From Streptomyces fumanus (GTDB lineage: Bacteria; Actinomycetota; Actinomycetes; Streptomycetales; Streptomycetaceae): a stretch of DNA of 64,000 nucleotides. Position 1 is the first letter of the stretch, and each line of letters starts with the position of its first letter. The translations under genes and the position numbers were made by a program. Shown one piece after another: positions 8,201 through 15,773 of this stretch. The DNA lies in NCBI RefSeq assembly GCF_014655295.1, contig NZ_BNBI01000010.1:352544-416543 (forward strand), in the 5' to 3' direction. Below the pieces are notes generated by a model. It had not been told where the DNA came from. It made no database searches and saw only the letters and a list, made by a program, of their open reading frames with translations.

Positions 8201-9109
8201 TCAGCCCACGTCGAGCACGATCTTCCCGTGCACCGTCCGCGCGAACAGGGCCCGGACGGCGTCGCCCACGTCCCGCCAGTCGCCGCGCAGCCCGACCGGT
8301 GCCGAGAGCCGCCCGGCGGCCATGAGGCCCAGCAGGTCCGTCAACTCCCCGCCGGTCGGCGTCATGTCGCCGTAGGTGGCGATGGTCCGGGGCTCACCGA
8401 AGCCGAACAAGTCCCCTGGCGGGAACGTGGTCTCCTCCCCCGAGGAGTGACCGACCAGGTGCACGGTGCCGCCCTCGGCGAGACGGCTCCACGCCTGCGC
8501 CACCACCGGGCCGCCGACCGTGTCCAGCACGAGATCGAACCGTTCCTCGGTCCCGGCCAAGCCGGTCAGGACCCGGTCGGCGCCCAGTTCACGCAGCCCG
8601 GCGGCCCGCTCCGGCGAACCGACGAGTGCCGTCACCCGGGCGCCCGCCAGCGCCGCCAACTGGACGGCGAAGTGCCCCACGCCCCCGCTGGCGCCGGTGA
8701 TCAGCACATCGCGCGCCAGCAGGGAACGCGTGCGCAGCACCCGGAGCGCGGTGGCCCCGGCGATCCCCAGCGCGGCGGCGTCGGCCAGCTCCACGCCCTC
8801 GGGGACGGTGCCGAGCGAGGCGGTGCCGACCGCCACCCGCTCCGCCCACGCGTGGGGAGCCATGCCCACCGCGACGCGGGTGCCTTCGGGCGGCCCCGAG
8901 CCGTCGGACGCGGCGCGCACCACGACGCCGGACGCGTCGTGACCGTGCACGGCGCCGGCCGGCCACTGCTCCACGTAATTCAGCTCACCGAAGTTGAGAC
9001 TGATGTGCCGTACCTCCACCAGCGCCTCACCGGTGGACGGCACGGGCTCCTCTACATCGGCGAACCGGACGGGTCCGGCCTCACTGTGATCGACCACTAG
9101 GGCGCGCAT
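8201..9109 (-). CDS. MDR-superfamily NAD(P)H-dependent oxidoreductase (quinone reductase-like)
   Basis: A 302-aa medium-chain dehydrogenase/reductase. It has the GroES-like N-terminal fold (GHDASGVVVRAASDG) and a Rossmann domain with the nucleotide loop ITGASGGVGHFAVQLA near residue 125. The structural and catalytic zinc ligands of classical alcohol dehydrogenases are absent, as in the quinone oxidoreductase branch, so it probably reduces quinones or enones with NADPH. The start at ATG 9109 follows a GAAGGAAA site; a 41-residue in-frame extension upstream is not typical of the family. A promoter with an inverted repeat lies about 95 bases upstream. Confidence 0.87.
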   Translation of the reverse strand: MRALVVDHSEAGPVRFADVEEPVPSTGEALVEVRHISLNFGELNYVEQWPAGAVHGHDASGVVVRAASDGSGPPEGTRVAVGMAPHAWAERVAVGTASLGTVPEGVELADAAALGIAGATALRVLRTRSLLARDVLITGASGGVGHFAVQLAALAGARVTALVGSPERAAGLRELGADRVLTGLAGTEERFDLVLDTVGGPVVAQAWSRLAEGGTVHLVGHSSGEETTFPPGDLFGFGEPRTIATYGDMTPTGGELTDLLGLMAAGRLSAPVGLRGDWRDVGDAVRALFARTVHGKIVLDVG

Positions 9110-9193
9110 AGGGGCGGGTTTCCTTCTCTCGCGGGTGTGCCTGTCGTCCTCCGGGAACCCTCGCGCAGGACCGGGACGGCGACCAGACCCGTG

Positions 9194-9223
9194 AGAATCA
9201 ATCAGTTGACGATCTGTATCAAC
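9194..9223 (-). promoter_or_regulatory. Promoter and 19-bp inverted-repeat operator for the MDR oxidoreductase
   Basis: On the minus strand, TTGATA (9222-9217) and GATTCT (9199-9194) are separated by 17 bases, a good sigma-70-type promoter. It overlaps GTTGACGATCTGTATCAAC (9205-9223), an inverted repeat with GTTGA/TCAAC arms. The patch is clearly AT-richer than its surroundings and lies between the TetR stop codon and the oxidoreductase start. A TetR- or AraC-family repressor site is a reasonable inference. Confidence 0.55.
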
Positions 9224-9228
9224 GCGGC

Positions 9229-9846
9229 TCACGACGCGTCGGGCTTCCGTCGCACCCCCTGGGGCCGGAGGCCGTCGAGGAGGAGGTCCAGGAGCCGGTC
9301 GGCTGTGACCGCGTGGCCGGGCTGGTGCGCGACGGTGAAGATCCCGATCAGAGCGGCCGCGACCTCTTCGGCGGTGACGTCGGACCGGAGGTCTCCGGCC
9401 GCGCGGCCCGCGTCGAGGATCGTCGAAATGGCGTTCAGCAGCTCGTCCCTGGTCCGGGCGTGGCCGACCGCGCCGGACTCGATCAGGGCCAGCAGGGTGT
9501 CGAGCATGCCGTTCTTCGTCGCGATCCAGTTGCCGAAGAGGTCCATCCAGCGCCGCATCGCGACGGCGGGGGCCTCGTGGGCGAGCAGGTCCCGGGCGCC
9601 CTGCGTGAGGCGGACGACCTGGTCCCGGTAGACGGCCTCCACCAGGGACTCCCGCGTCGGGAAGTGACGGTAGAGCGTTGCGATGCCGACGCCGGCTTCG
9701 CGGGCGATGGCACGCAGGGACGTCTCGGCGCCGGGCGAGGCGAGCACGCGGGTGGCGACCTCCAGGAGCTGATCGCGGTTGCGGGTGGCGTCGGCCCGCG
9801 TCGCCCGCGGCTTCGGCTTCGGCTTCGGGTTCGTCAAACGGATCAC
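9229..9846 (-). CDS. TetR-family transcriptional regulator
   Basis: A 205-aa regulator. Its helix-turn-helix occupies about residues 40-65 (SLRAIAREAGVGIATLYRHF), followed by a helical ligand-binding domain. The N-terminal tail is unusually rich in alternating Lys-Pro (PKPKPKPR). Start GTG 9846 has few alternatives; an internal start around residue 15 is possible. It is divergent from the oxidoreductase at 9927, with an 80-base shared region holding a partial dyad (9870-9889), so it probably represses itself and that gene. The MDR gene at 8201-9109 lies downstream on the same strand. Confidence 0.88.
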   Translation of the reverse strand: MIRLTNPKPKPKPRATRADATRNRDQLLEVATRVLASPGAETSLRAIAREAGVGIATLYRHFPTRESLVEAVYRDQVVRLTQGARDLLAHEAPAVAMRRWMDLFGNWIATKNGMLDTLLALIESGAVGHARTRDELLNAISTILDAGRAAGDLRSDVTAEEVAAALIGIFTVAHQPGHAVTADRLLDLLLDGLRPQGVRRKPDAS

Positions 9847-9869
9847 GCTCCGGTTATGCTGGATGCCAT

Positions 9870-9889
9870 AAGTGGAGCGTAGTCCGTTT
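9870..9889. promoter_or_regulatory. Candidate TetR operator between divergent genes
   Basis: The sequence AAGTGGAGCGTAGTCCGTTT is an imperfect dyad with half-sites AAGTGGA and TCCGTTT around six bases. The half-sites agree at five of seven positions, close to TetR operators built on CGGA/TCCG. It lies 24 bases from the TetR start and 37 from the oxidoreductase start, where one repressor could block both directions. Confidence 0.45.
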
Positions 9890-9926
9890 CAGGTGGCTCC
9901 ACCCACCACGAGGAAGCGGGTAAGAC

Positions 9927-10883
9927 ATGCGGCAGCACGGCGACGCGACCCGGGACGGCAGGAGCAGGGCTGTCCTGCTCGACTCGTTCGGCGGCCCGGA
10001 GGTCCTGGCACTCAAGGACGTACCCGCGCCCCGGGCGGGCGACGGGCAGATCCGCGTCCGGGTGTCGGCGGCCGGGCTGAACCCGATGGACTGGTTCATG
10101 ACCTCCGACGCCGGGACCGCGGCACGGTTCGGTCTGAGCCTGCCCTGCGGATTCGGCACCGACTACGCCGGAGTCGTCGACCAGGTCGGCGCCGGTGCGA
10201 GCGGCTACGCGGTCGGTGACCGCGTGTTCGGGACGGCGCTGTCCCGGGCGGTCGCCGACCACGTCGTCATCGAAGCGGACGGCGACATCACCGGCGGCGT
10301 CGCGCACCACACCCCGGACGGCGTCGACGACCGCACCGCCGCCACCCTCTCGATCGCGGGCAGTACCGCGTCCGCCGCCCTCGACGTCCTCGGCCTCGGT
10401 CCCGGCGACACGGTACTGATCGGCGGCGCGGGCGGCGGAGTCGGCGTCTTCGCCGTCCAACTGGCACGGATCGCGGGCGCCCGCGTCATCGGCACCGGTT
10501 CGCCGTCGTCGGCGGAGCACCTGCGAAGCCTCGACGCCGAACCGGTCGCGTACGGCGAGGGCCTGGCCGACCGGGTCCGCGGCCTCGGTGGGGGCCCCGT
10601 CACCGCGGCCCTGGACCTGTACGGCACGGACACCGTGGACGCCGCCCGTGAGCTGGGGGTCCCGGACGGCCGCATCTGCACCATCGCGGGCCGGGTCGAC
10701 GGCGTGCCCGCTGCCACCGGCGCCAGTGCCGCGCCCGACGCCCTCGACGACATCGCGCGCCTGGTCGCGTCGGGCCGCCTGCGGGTGCCCATCGCGGCGG
10801 CCTACCCCGTCGAGGACATCCGCGCGGCCGTCGAACTCCAGGCCGCCCGGCACGTCCGCGGCAAGGTCGTCATCGACCTCTAG
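9927..10883 (+). CDS. NADP-dependent MDR oxidoreductase
   Basis: A 318-aa medium-chain reductase of the zinc-independent quinone oxidoreductase type. It starts LLDSFGGPEVLALKDV and has the family motif LNPMDWFM, CGFGTDYAGVVDQVG, the cofactor loop IGGAGGGVGVFAVQLARIAG, and the C-terminal VRGKVVIDL. The likely reaction is NADPH-dependent reduction of quinones or alpha,beta-unsaturated carbonyls; the substrate is unknown. ATG 9927 is used; a start near residue 13 would fit the family length as well. It is divergent from the TetR gene, which probably controls it, and is the last gene of the accessory-looking block. Confidence 0.87.
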   Translation: MRQHGDATRDGRSRAVLLDSFGGPEVLALKDVPAPRAGDGQIRVRVSAAGLNPMDWFMTSDAGTAARFGLSLPCGFGTDYAGVVDQVGAGASGYAVGDRVFGTALSRAVADHVVIEADGDITGGVAHHTPDGVDDRTAATLSIAGSTASAALDVLGLGPGDTVLIGGAGGGVGVFAVQLARIAGARVIGTGSPSSAEHLRSLDAEPVAYGEGLADRVRGLGGGPVTAALDLYGTDTVDAARELGVPDGRICTIAGRVDGVPAATGASAAPDALDDIARLVASGRLRVPIAAAYPVEDIRAAVELQAARHVRGKVVIDL

Positions 10884-10898
10884 TCCGGGCCGCCCGGA

Positions 10899-10919
10899 TC
10901 AGCCGGTCGCCGGCCCGGG
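10899..10919. repeat. Right copy of 21-bp direct repeat flanking the 7.2-10.9 kb block
   Basis: Same orientation as 7156-7176, 20 of 21 identical. This copy lies just downstream of the oxidoreductase stop codon. The two copies exactly bracket the four genes AraC-MDR-TetR-MDR. This is suggestive of insertion or deletion by short-repeat recombination, but in DNA this GC-rich a repeat of this quality can arise by chance. Confidence 0.5.
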
Positions 10920-10942
10920 AGTGCCGGACCGCCCCGCGGGCC

Positions 10943-12808
10943 TCACAGTCCGGGCGGGTCCTGGGGCCCCCGCCCGGACAGGACCTCCCCGTACGCCTGC
11001 ATCAGGTCCGGCAGCCGCAGGGTCGCCAGGTCGTCGCGGGTCAGCGTGCCGGGGTAGGTGGACAGCCGCAGATCCCGGTACGCGCAGCTCTTCTCGTACA
11101 GCGTCCGCAGGAACCGCCCGTTGCCCAGCTCGTCGATCCAGCCCTGCTCGACCACGTGCCCGGCGATGGAGCGCAGCTCCTCCAGGGCCTCCGCGTCCCA
11201 CCCGTCCCCGTTCTCCGCGGCGAGCACCTCGCCGATCGAGGTCAGCTCCTGGGGGCGGTACGAGGGGAAGTCCACGCGGGTGGTGAAGCGGGAGGAGAGC
11301 CCCGGGTTGGCGGCCAGCAGCCGGTCCATGCCCTCCGGGTAGCCGGCCAGGATCACCACCAGGTGGTCCCGGTTGTCCTCCGCCCGCTTCAGCAGCACCT
11401 GGAGCGCCTCGTCGCCGTACGCGTCGCCCTTGCCGTAGCCGGAGTTGGACAGCGCGTACGCCTCGTCGACGAAGAGGACGCCGCCGAGCGCGGAGTCGAT
11501 CAGCTCGTTGGCCTTCACCGCGGTCTGCCCCAGGTACTCGCCGACCAGGTCGGCGCGCTGGGCCTCCACCAGGTGGTCGCCGCCGAGCAGCCCGAGGGCG
11601 TAGAAGACCCGGCCGAGGATGCGGGCCACCGTGGTCTTGCCGGTGCCGGAGGGGCCGGAGAAGACGAAGTGCCGCTTGGGCGGCTGGACCGGCAGGCCCT
11701 GCCCGGCCCGCAGCCGCGCCATGTTGAGCTGCGCCGACAACGCCTTGACCTGGCGCTTGACCGGCTCCAGGCCGACCATCCGCTCCAGCTCGGCGAGCGC
11801 CTCGGCCAGCAGGTCCGGGTCGGTGGGCCCGGCCGGCAGGGACGGGTCCGCCGCCGCCGTCCGCTGCCGCACCGGCCGGCCGGCGACCGGGGCCAGGGGC
11901 GCGGCCGGCGGCTCGGGGTCGGACAGCTTCAGGTCCCGCTCGGGGGTGCCGAACAGCGGGTCCAGGCCCCCGTCCGGGGCGTCCGGCGCGTCCTGCCCGC
12001 CGCCCGCCGGGGCGAACGCGGCCAGGTCGCCGGCGTCCTCGTAGCCGTCGCCCTCGGCGATCGCCGCGAGGCGGGCCGCGGTGTCCATGAACGCCGGGTC
12101 GACCCGGTGCACGGCCCGGTACAGCGGCAGGGCGGCGGCGCTGCGGCCGGTGCCCTCGTGCGCCCGGGCCAGCCAGTAGCGCAGCTCCTTGCGCTGCGGC
12201 TGCTCGCTGCGGCACCGCATCAGCGCCGCCGACAGCAGCGGCTCGGCCTGCCCGTACATCTCCAGCCGGACCCGGGCCATGCCGCCGAAGAGCCCCGCCT
12301 CGATGCCCAGCAGCGGATCGCCGAGCAGCGGGTCGGTGTGCCGGACCAACTGCTCCCAGTCCTTGACGAGATAGGCGCGGCAGGCGTGCAGGAACCGCAC
12401 CTGGGGGTCGGCGTCCACCGGCGGCAGGGAGGCCAGCGCCCGGTCCAGCTCCGGGACGTGCCGGCCGTCCAGCCAGTGCGAGGCGTGCGCGAGCAGCAGG
12501 TCGCGGGGGCTCTCCAGCACCGGCTGCACCCACCAGCCCAGCCAGTACCAGGAGTTCAGGGTGCGGTGGTGCCGGGCGCGCTGCTCGCCGAAGCGGTCCC
12601 GGTGCCGGAACATCCGCAGCAGCGCGGTCGTGGTGTCGACGCGCAGCGCGTGCAGCCCGAGCCAGCCGTCGGCCATGCCGGGGTCGATGCGCACCGCCCT
12701 GCGGAACTCCTCCTCGGCCTGGGGGTAGGCGCCCATCGTGTAGGCGTCCACGCCGCGCAGCCAGGCGAGGTCGGCCGGGGCCGGCGGGCTCTGCGTGCCG
12801 AAGTCCAT
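10943..12808 (-). CDS. TPR/AAA+ ATPase of the CbxX/CfqX (EccA-like) family
   Basis: A 621-aa protein with two parts. Residues about 1-260 are TPR-like helical repeats (AYTMGAYPQAEEEFRRAVRI). After a Pro/Ala-rich linker (about 265-320), one AAA+ domain follows, with Walker A FSGPSGTGKTT near residue 380 and Walker B GVLFVDEAYAL. This is the architecture of EccA, the type VII secretion chaperone ATPase, and of Rubisco activase-like CbxX. No ESX genes are nearby, so the client is unknown. ATG 12808 is preferred over GTG 12820 because GGGGGA sits five bases upstream of it. Its ATG overlaps the stop of a small upstream frame (TGATG). Confidence 0.85.
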   Translation of the reverse strand: MDFGTQSPPAPADLAWLRGVDAYTMGAYPQAEEEFRRAVRIDPGMADGWLGLHALRVDTTTALLRMFRHRDRFGEQRARHHRTLNSWYWLGWWVQPVLESPRDLLLAHASHWLDGRHVPELDRALASLPPVDADPQVRFLHACRAYLVKDWEQLVRHTDPLLGDPLLGIEAGLFGGMARVRLEMYGQAEPLLSAALMRCRSEQPQRKELRYWLARAHEGTGRSAAALPLYRAVHRVDPAFMDTAARLAAIAEGDGYEDAGDLAAFAPAGGGQDAPDAPDGGLDPLFGTPERDLKLSDPEPPAAPLAPVAGRPVRQRTAAADPSLPAGPTDPDLLAEALAELERMVGLEPVKRQVKALSAQLNMARLRAGQGLPVQPPKRHFVFSGPSGTGKTTVARILGRVFYALGLLGGDHLVEAQRADLVGEYLGQTAVKANELIDSALGGVLFVDEAYALSNSGYGKGDAYGDEALQVLLKRAEDNRDHLVVILAGYPEGMDRLLAANPGLSSRFTTRVDFPSYRPQELTSIGEVLAAENGDGWDAEALEELRSIAGHVVEQGWIDELGNGRFLRTLYEKSCAYRDLRLSTYPGTLTRDDLATLRLPDLMQAYGEVLSGRGPQDPPGL

Positions 12809-12942
12809 CACGTCCCCCACAAGCCGCGCCCCCGTCGGTACGCCGGCGGGCCGTCGCCCGCCGGCCTGTCGGTCCGACCGCTGAACCGCTGTGCCACGGC
12901 CCGGAGTTGCAGGTGCGCGAACCAGTCGTCGGAAGGTCGCAC
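12808..12942 (-). CDS. Possible small leaderless ORF coupled to the AAA+ gene
   Basis: A 44-codon frame beginning VRPSDDWFAHLQLRAVAQRF whose TGA overlaps the ATG of the AAA+ gene (TGATG), the standard coupling arrangement. A promoter-like TTCGGA-17-TACGAT (12978-12950) places the -10 box seven bases before GTG 12942, so the GTG would be at the transcript start. Third positions are mostly G/C. No family is recognised. It may be a leader peptide, a small protein, or simply an untranslated leader that happens to be open. Confidence 0.3.
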   Translation of the reverse strand: MRPSDDWFAHLQLRAVAQRFSGRTDRPAGDGPPAYRRGRGLWGT

Positions 12943-12949
12943 CGAAGGC

Positions 12950-12978
12950 ATCGTACCCGCGCCGGTCGGCCCTCCGAA
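12950..12978 (-). promoter_or_regulatory. Promoter for the AAA+ gene
   Basis: TTCGGA (12978-12973) and TACGAT (12955-12950) are spaced by 17 bases on the minus strand, giving a predicted start near 12942 and a leader of about 135 bases before the AAA+ ATG. The -10 matches the TANNNT pattern common in Streptomyces. Confidence 0.5.
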
Positions 12979-13084
12979 GGGTGCCGTGAGGGACGTTTCA
13001 CGAGGTGGGAGCGGACGGAGCACGGGGGGCGCGGTGACCGTGGGTGAGCGCCCGGCGGCACGCGGCGCCCGGAAACGGGCCGCG

Positions 13085-13159
13085 GGCAGAACGAAGCCCC
13101 CGGTCACGGGGGAACAACCGGGGGCTTCGCGTCTGCGGGCGGCTCCGGAGGAACCGCAC
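13085..13159 (-). ncRNA. Candidate small RNA with two hairpins
   Basis: A strong minus-strand promoter (13195-13166) would start a transcript near 13159. It would fold first into an 8-bp hairpin (arms 13150-13157 and 13139-13146, 3-base loop, one G-U pair) and then into a perfect 13-bp hairpin (13117-13129 with 13092-13104, 12-base loop containing CCCCC), extended by a further complementary pentamer, GCAGA at 13086-13090 region with TCTGC at 13132-13136. The total is about 75 nt. It is intergenic, between the kinase stop and the AAA+ gene. It recalls two-hairpin C-rich actinobacterial RNAs (6C type), but I cannot confirm membership. An alternative is a transcription terminator for the kinase. 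Confidence 0.5.
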
Positions 13160-13165
13160 ATTGAG

Positions 13166-13195
13166 AACGTAAGACCTGTACCGCCGTCGGGTCAA
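13166..13195 (-). promoter_or_regulatory. Strong promoter upstream of candidate sRNA
   Basis: TTGACC (13195-13190) and TACGTT (13171-13166) are separated by 18 bases on the minus strand, a near-consensus vegetative promoter in a gene-free stretch that is noticeably less GC-rich than its surroundings. Confidence 0.65.
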
Positions 13196-13266
13196 GCGGA
13201 GTTGGGGCACTGCGGGGCGCACTCGAACAGCGATCTTCACGGGTTCACCACAACGCGGACGGTCCG

Positions 13267-13866
13267 TCACTCTCCGTGAAGAACAGGCCCGTCCTGGCCC
13301 GTCCCGGGGGGCCCGTCCAGCACCTCGTACCCCTCCGGTCGCCGGCGCACCAGCAGGTGTGCATGGGGGCGCGTGGGGTCATCGGCGAAGTGCTCGCGCT
13401 CGGCCGGGATCCACCCGTCCCAGAACTCCCGCTGTTCCTCACCGTCGCGCGCCCGCCCCCGGGCCCACGCCCGTTCCGCGGGCATCTCCATCCACAGCAG
13501 CGCGGCCAGCAGCGGCCGCAGCTCCCGGCGACCGGCGCCGACCCCCTCCAGCAGCACCAGGGGAGCGCACGGCAGCGGGCGGGGCGGGCCGAAGCGGCGG
13601 GCCCGCCAGTCGTACGGGCGGTAGCGGGCGTCCCCGCCCCGGGCGAACGGCTCGATCACCTGTGCCAGCAGCCGGTCCGTCCAGTCGAACAGCTCCGCAT
13701 GGCTGGCGATGTCGTCCAGGTGCAGCACCGGAGCGCCGCCGAGCGCCTCCGCCAGCCTCCCGGCGAACGTCGACTTGCCCGAGCCCGCGTGCCCGTCGAC
13801 CCCGATCAGACGGACCGGGCCGCAGGACGGGGGCAGGGCGCGGAGCCGGGCGGCGAGAGCGTGCAT
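13267..13866 (-). CDS. Uridine kinase-like P-loop protein
   Basis: A 199-aa cytoplasmic P-loop protein. Walker A GVDGHAGSGKSTFAGRL lies near residue 22 and HLDDIASHAELFDW follows near residue 50, the pattern of the uridine kinase/phosphoribulokinase group. The middle carries RYRPYDWRARRFG and LLEGVGAGRREL. Streptomyces homologues are annotated uridine kinase, but the phosphate acceptor is unproven. ATG 13866 gives the family's usual length. It stands alone on the minus strand; the sRNA candidate follows it, and the divergent protease gene begins 210 bases away. Confidence 0.8.
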   Translation of the reverse strand: MHALAARLRALPPSCGPVRLIGVDGHAGSGKSTFAGRLAEALGGAPVLHLDDIASHAELFDWTDRLLAQVIEPFARGGDARYRPYDWRARRFGPPRPLPCAPLVLLEGVGAGRRELRPLLAALLWMEMPAERAWARGRARDGEEQREFWDGWIPAEREHFADDPTRPHAHLLVRRRPEGYEVLDGPPGTGQDGPVLHGE

Positions 13867-14076
13867 GACGGTTCCTGGGCGGGCGCGGTACGGAGGTGCG
13901 GTCGCCCAGCACTCTAACGGCGGCCGGGCCCGGCCCCGCACCCGCTGCCCCGCGGCGTCGTTTTCCCGGCGCGGCACGGCGAAATGGCTGGCAGCGGCGG
14001 GCGGCTGCGGCCATAGTTGGCCCACAACCGTGCAACCGGACCTGCCCCGACTCGGACACCTGGGGGTCTTCCGCCC

Positions 14077-15468
14077 ATGAGCAGAGCCGAACAGCCGTCC
14101 CGCAGAACAGTCCTGGCCGCTGCGGTGGCCGCCGCGGTGGCCGGCGGCACCGTCCCGGCCGCCGCCGGCAGTGCCACCGCCGCCGGCCCCGCGGCCGAGG
14201 GCGGCACCGGCGCCGCGGACGCCGACCGCGACCCCGGCCGCCAGGTCGACTACCGGTCCTGGACCACGTACCGCGACTGGCGCGGCGGTGCCGCCGACGG
14301 CACCCGGGCGGTCGCGGGCGCCCGTCCCGGCGTCGTGATCGGCGCCCCCGCCGGGACCACCCAGTACACCGATCCGCACACCGGCACCACCGCCGCCTGG
14401 GAGTACGCGCGCTGGACCTCGCCCGTCCACCGGCTCGCCGTGCCCGCGACGGAGGTGATCGCCTCCTGGAACGCCCGCACACCCGGCGGCACCTGGATCC
14501 AGGTCGAGCTGAAGGGCACCTACTCCGACGGCACCGCCACACCCTGGTACGTGATGGGCCGCTGGGCCGCCGGCGACCAGGACATCCGCCGCACCTCGGT
14601 CGACGACCAGGGCGACGGCAGGAGCAGCGTCTGGACGGACACCTTCGCGATCGACGACGCCTCCACCGGGCTGCGCCTGACCTCCTACCGGCTGCGGCTG
14701 ACCCTCTACCGCCGGCCCGGCGCGGACGTCACCCCGACCGTGTGGCGGCTCGGCGCGATGGGCTCCGACATCCCCGACCGCTTCACGGTCCCGGCCTCCA
14801 CCCCCGGCCTCGCCCAGGAGCTGACCGTCCCGCGCTACTCGCAGGAGATCCACAAGGGCCAGTACCCGGAGTACGACAACGGCGGCGAGGCGTGGTGCAG
14901 CCCCACCTCCTCGCAGATGATCATCGAGTACTGGGGCGGCCGGCTCACCGAGGAGCAGCTCGCCTGGGTCGACCCGTCCTACGCCGACCCGCAGGTCTGC
15001 CACGCGGCCCGCTCCACCTACGACTACCAGTACGGCGGCTGCGGCAACTGGCCGTTCAACGCCGCCTACGCGGCCACCTTCGACGGCCTCCAGGGCGTGG
15101 TCACCCGGCTCCGCTCGCTCACCGACCTGGAGACGCTGATCGCGGCCGGCATCCCGGCCATAACGTCCCAGTCCTTCCTCGCCTCCGAGCTGACCGGGGC
15201 CGGGTACGGCACCTCGGGCCATCTGATGACGGTGATCGGCTTCACCGCCACCGGGGACGTGATCGCCAACGACCCGGCCTCGGACAGCAACGAGCAGGTC
15301 CGCCGCGTCTACCAGCGGCGCGAGTTCGAGAACATCTGGCTGCGGACCAAGCGGTACAACGCCTCCGGCAAGGTCGCCTCCGGCACCGGCGGCGTCTGCT
15401 ACCTGTACTTCCCGGCTCACCCCACCCCGCGCCAGCGCAAGGCGCTCGCGGCGGTCGGCGTGCGCTGA
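14077..15468 (+). CDS. Secreted C39-like cysteine peptidase
   Basis: A 463-aa exported protein. ATG 14077 gives a signal peptide with a twin-Arg start (SRRTVLAAAVAAAVAGG), so Tat export is plausible. The C-terminal half is a papain-like peptidase_C39_2 domain: catalytic Cys in GGEAWCSPTSSQMIIEYWG, His in GHLMTVIGF and Asp in NDPAS. The N-terminal half (about 50-250) is beta-rich and may bind substrate or cell wall. An in-frame GTG at 14017 would bury the signal peptide, so it is rejected. A strong terminator follows at 15491-15522. The substrate is unknown. Confidence 0.85.
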   Translation: MSRAEQPSRRTVLAAAVAAAVAGGTVPAAAGSATAAGPAAEGGTGAADADRDPGRQVDYRSWTTYRDWRGGAADGTRAVAGARPGVVIGAPAGTTQYTDPHTGTTAAWEYARWTSPVHRLAVPATEVIASWNARTPGGTWIQVELKGTYSDGTATPWYVMGRWAAGDQDIRRTSVDDQGDGRSSVWTDTFAIDDASTGLRLTSYRLRLTLYRRPGADVTPTVWRLGAMGSDIPDRFTVPASTPGLAQELTVPRYSQEIHKGQYPEYDNGGEAWCSPTSSQMIIEYWGGRLTEEQLAWVDPSYADPQVCHAARSTYDYQYGGCGNWPFNAAYAATFDGLQGVVTRLRSLTDLETLIAAGIPAITSQSFLASELTGAGYGTSGHLMTVIGFTATGDVIANDPASDSNEQVRRVYQRREFENIWLRTKRYNASGKVASGTGGVCYLYFPAHPTPRQRKALAAVGVR

Positions 15469-15490
15469 ATCCGGCTTCCGCGACCGGCCC

Positions 15491-15522
15491 GGACGGCCCC
15501 CGGCACCCGCCGGGGGCCGTCC
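15491..15522 (+). terminator. Intrinsic-type terminator after the C39 peptidase
   Basis: Perfect 14-bp inverted repeat: GGACGGCCCCCGGC (15491-15504) and its complement (15509-15522), with a 4-base loop (ACCC), 22 bases after the stop codon. There is no U-tract, as is usual in Streptomyces. Confidence 0.8.
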
Positions 15523-15632
15523 CCTGTGACGGACATCTCGGCCGCGGCGGGGCATTTCGGTGGCAAGGTGGACGCACCGGCGGGGGACCGGCCGGGGGGT
15601 TCCGTCCAGTACGCCGAGACCTGCGAGAAGCC

Positions 15633-15773
15633 ATGACCGCACAGACCGCCACCGCCGCCCGCGCCCGCACCGGCGGCCCCCGGGACGACGGCCCGGAGAT
15701 CCTGGAACACGTCCTGGGCTGGATCCTGGTCGCCGTGATCGCGATGCTGGTGGTGCGGCTCGGTCTGATGTGA
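15633..15773 (+). CDS. Small single-span membrane protein
   Basis: A 46-aa protein: a polar N-terminus (MTAQTATAARARTGGPRDDG), then one transmembrane helix near the C-terminus (LGWILVAVIAMLVVRLGLM). ATG 15633 follows GCGAGAAGCC. Third positions are G/C-rich, as in real genes. No family is recognised. It lies between the terminator of the peptidase and the acyl-CoA dehydrogenase promoter, so it is its own transcription unit. Confidence 0.6.
   Translation: MTAQTATAARARTGGPRDDGPEILEHVLGWILVAVIAMLVVRLGLM

Noticed and set aside
10943..12808. Type VII (ESX) secretion locus suggested by the EccA-like ATPase
   Set aside because: No EccB-E or WXG100 genes are found nearby; TPR-AAA+ proteins occur alone in many actinobacteria.
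13092..13129. Assignment of the hairpin as a definite 6C RNA
   Set aside because: The two-hairpin layout is similar, but the C-rich loops do not match what I recall of the 6C consensus; left as a candidate sRNA.
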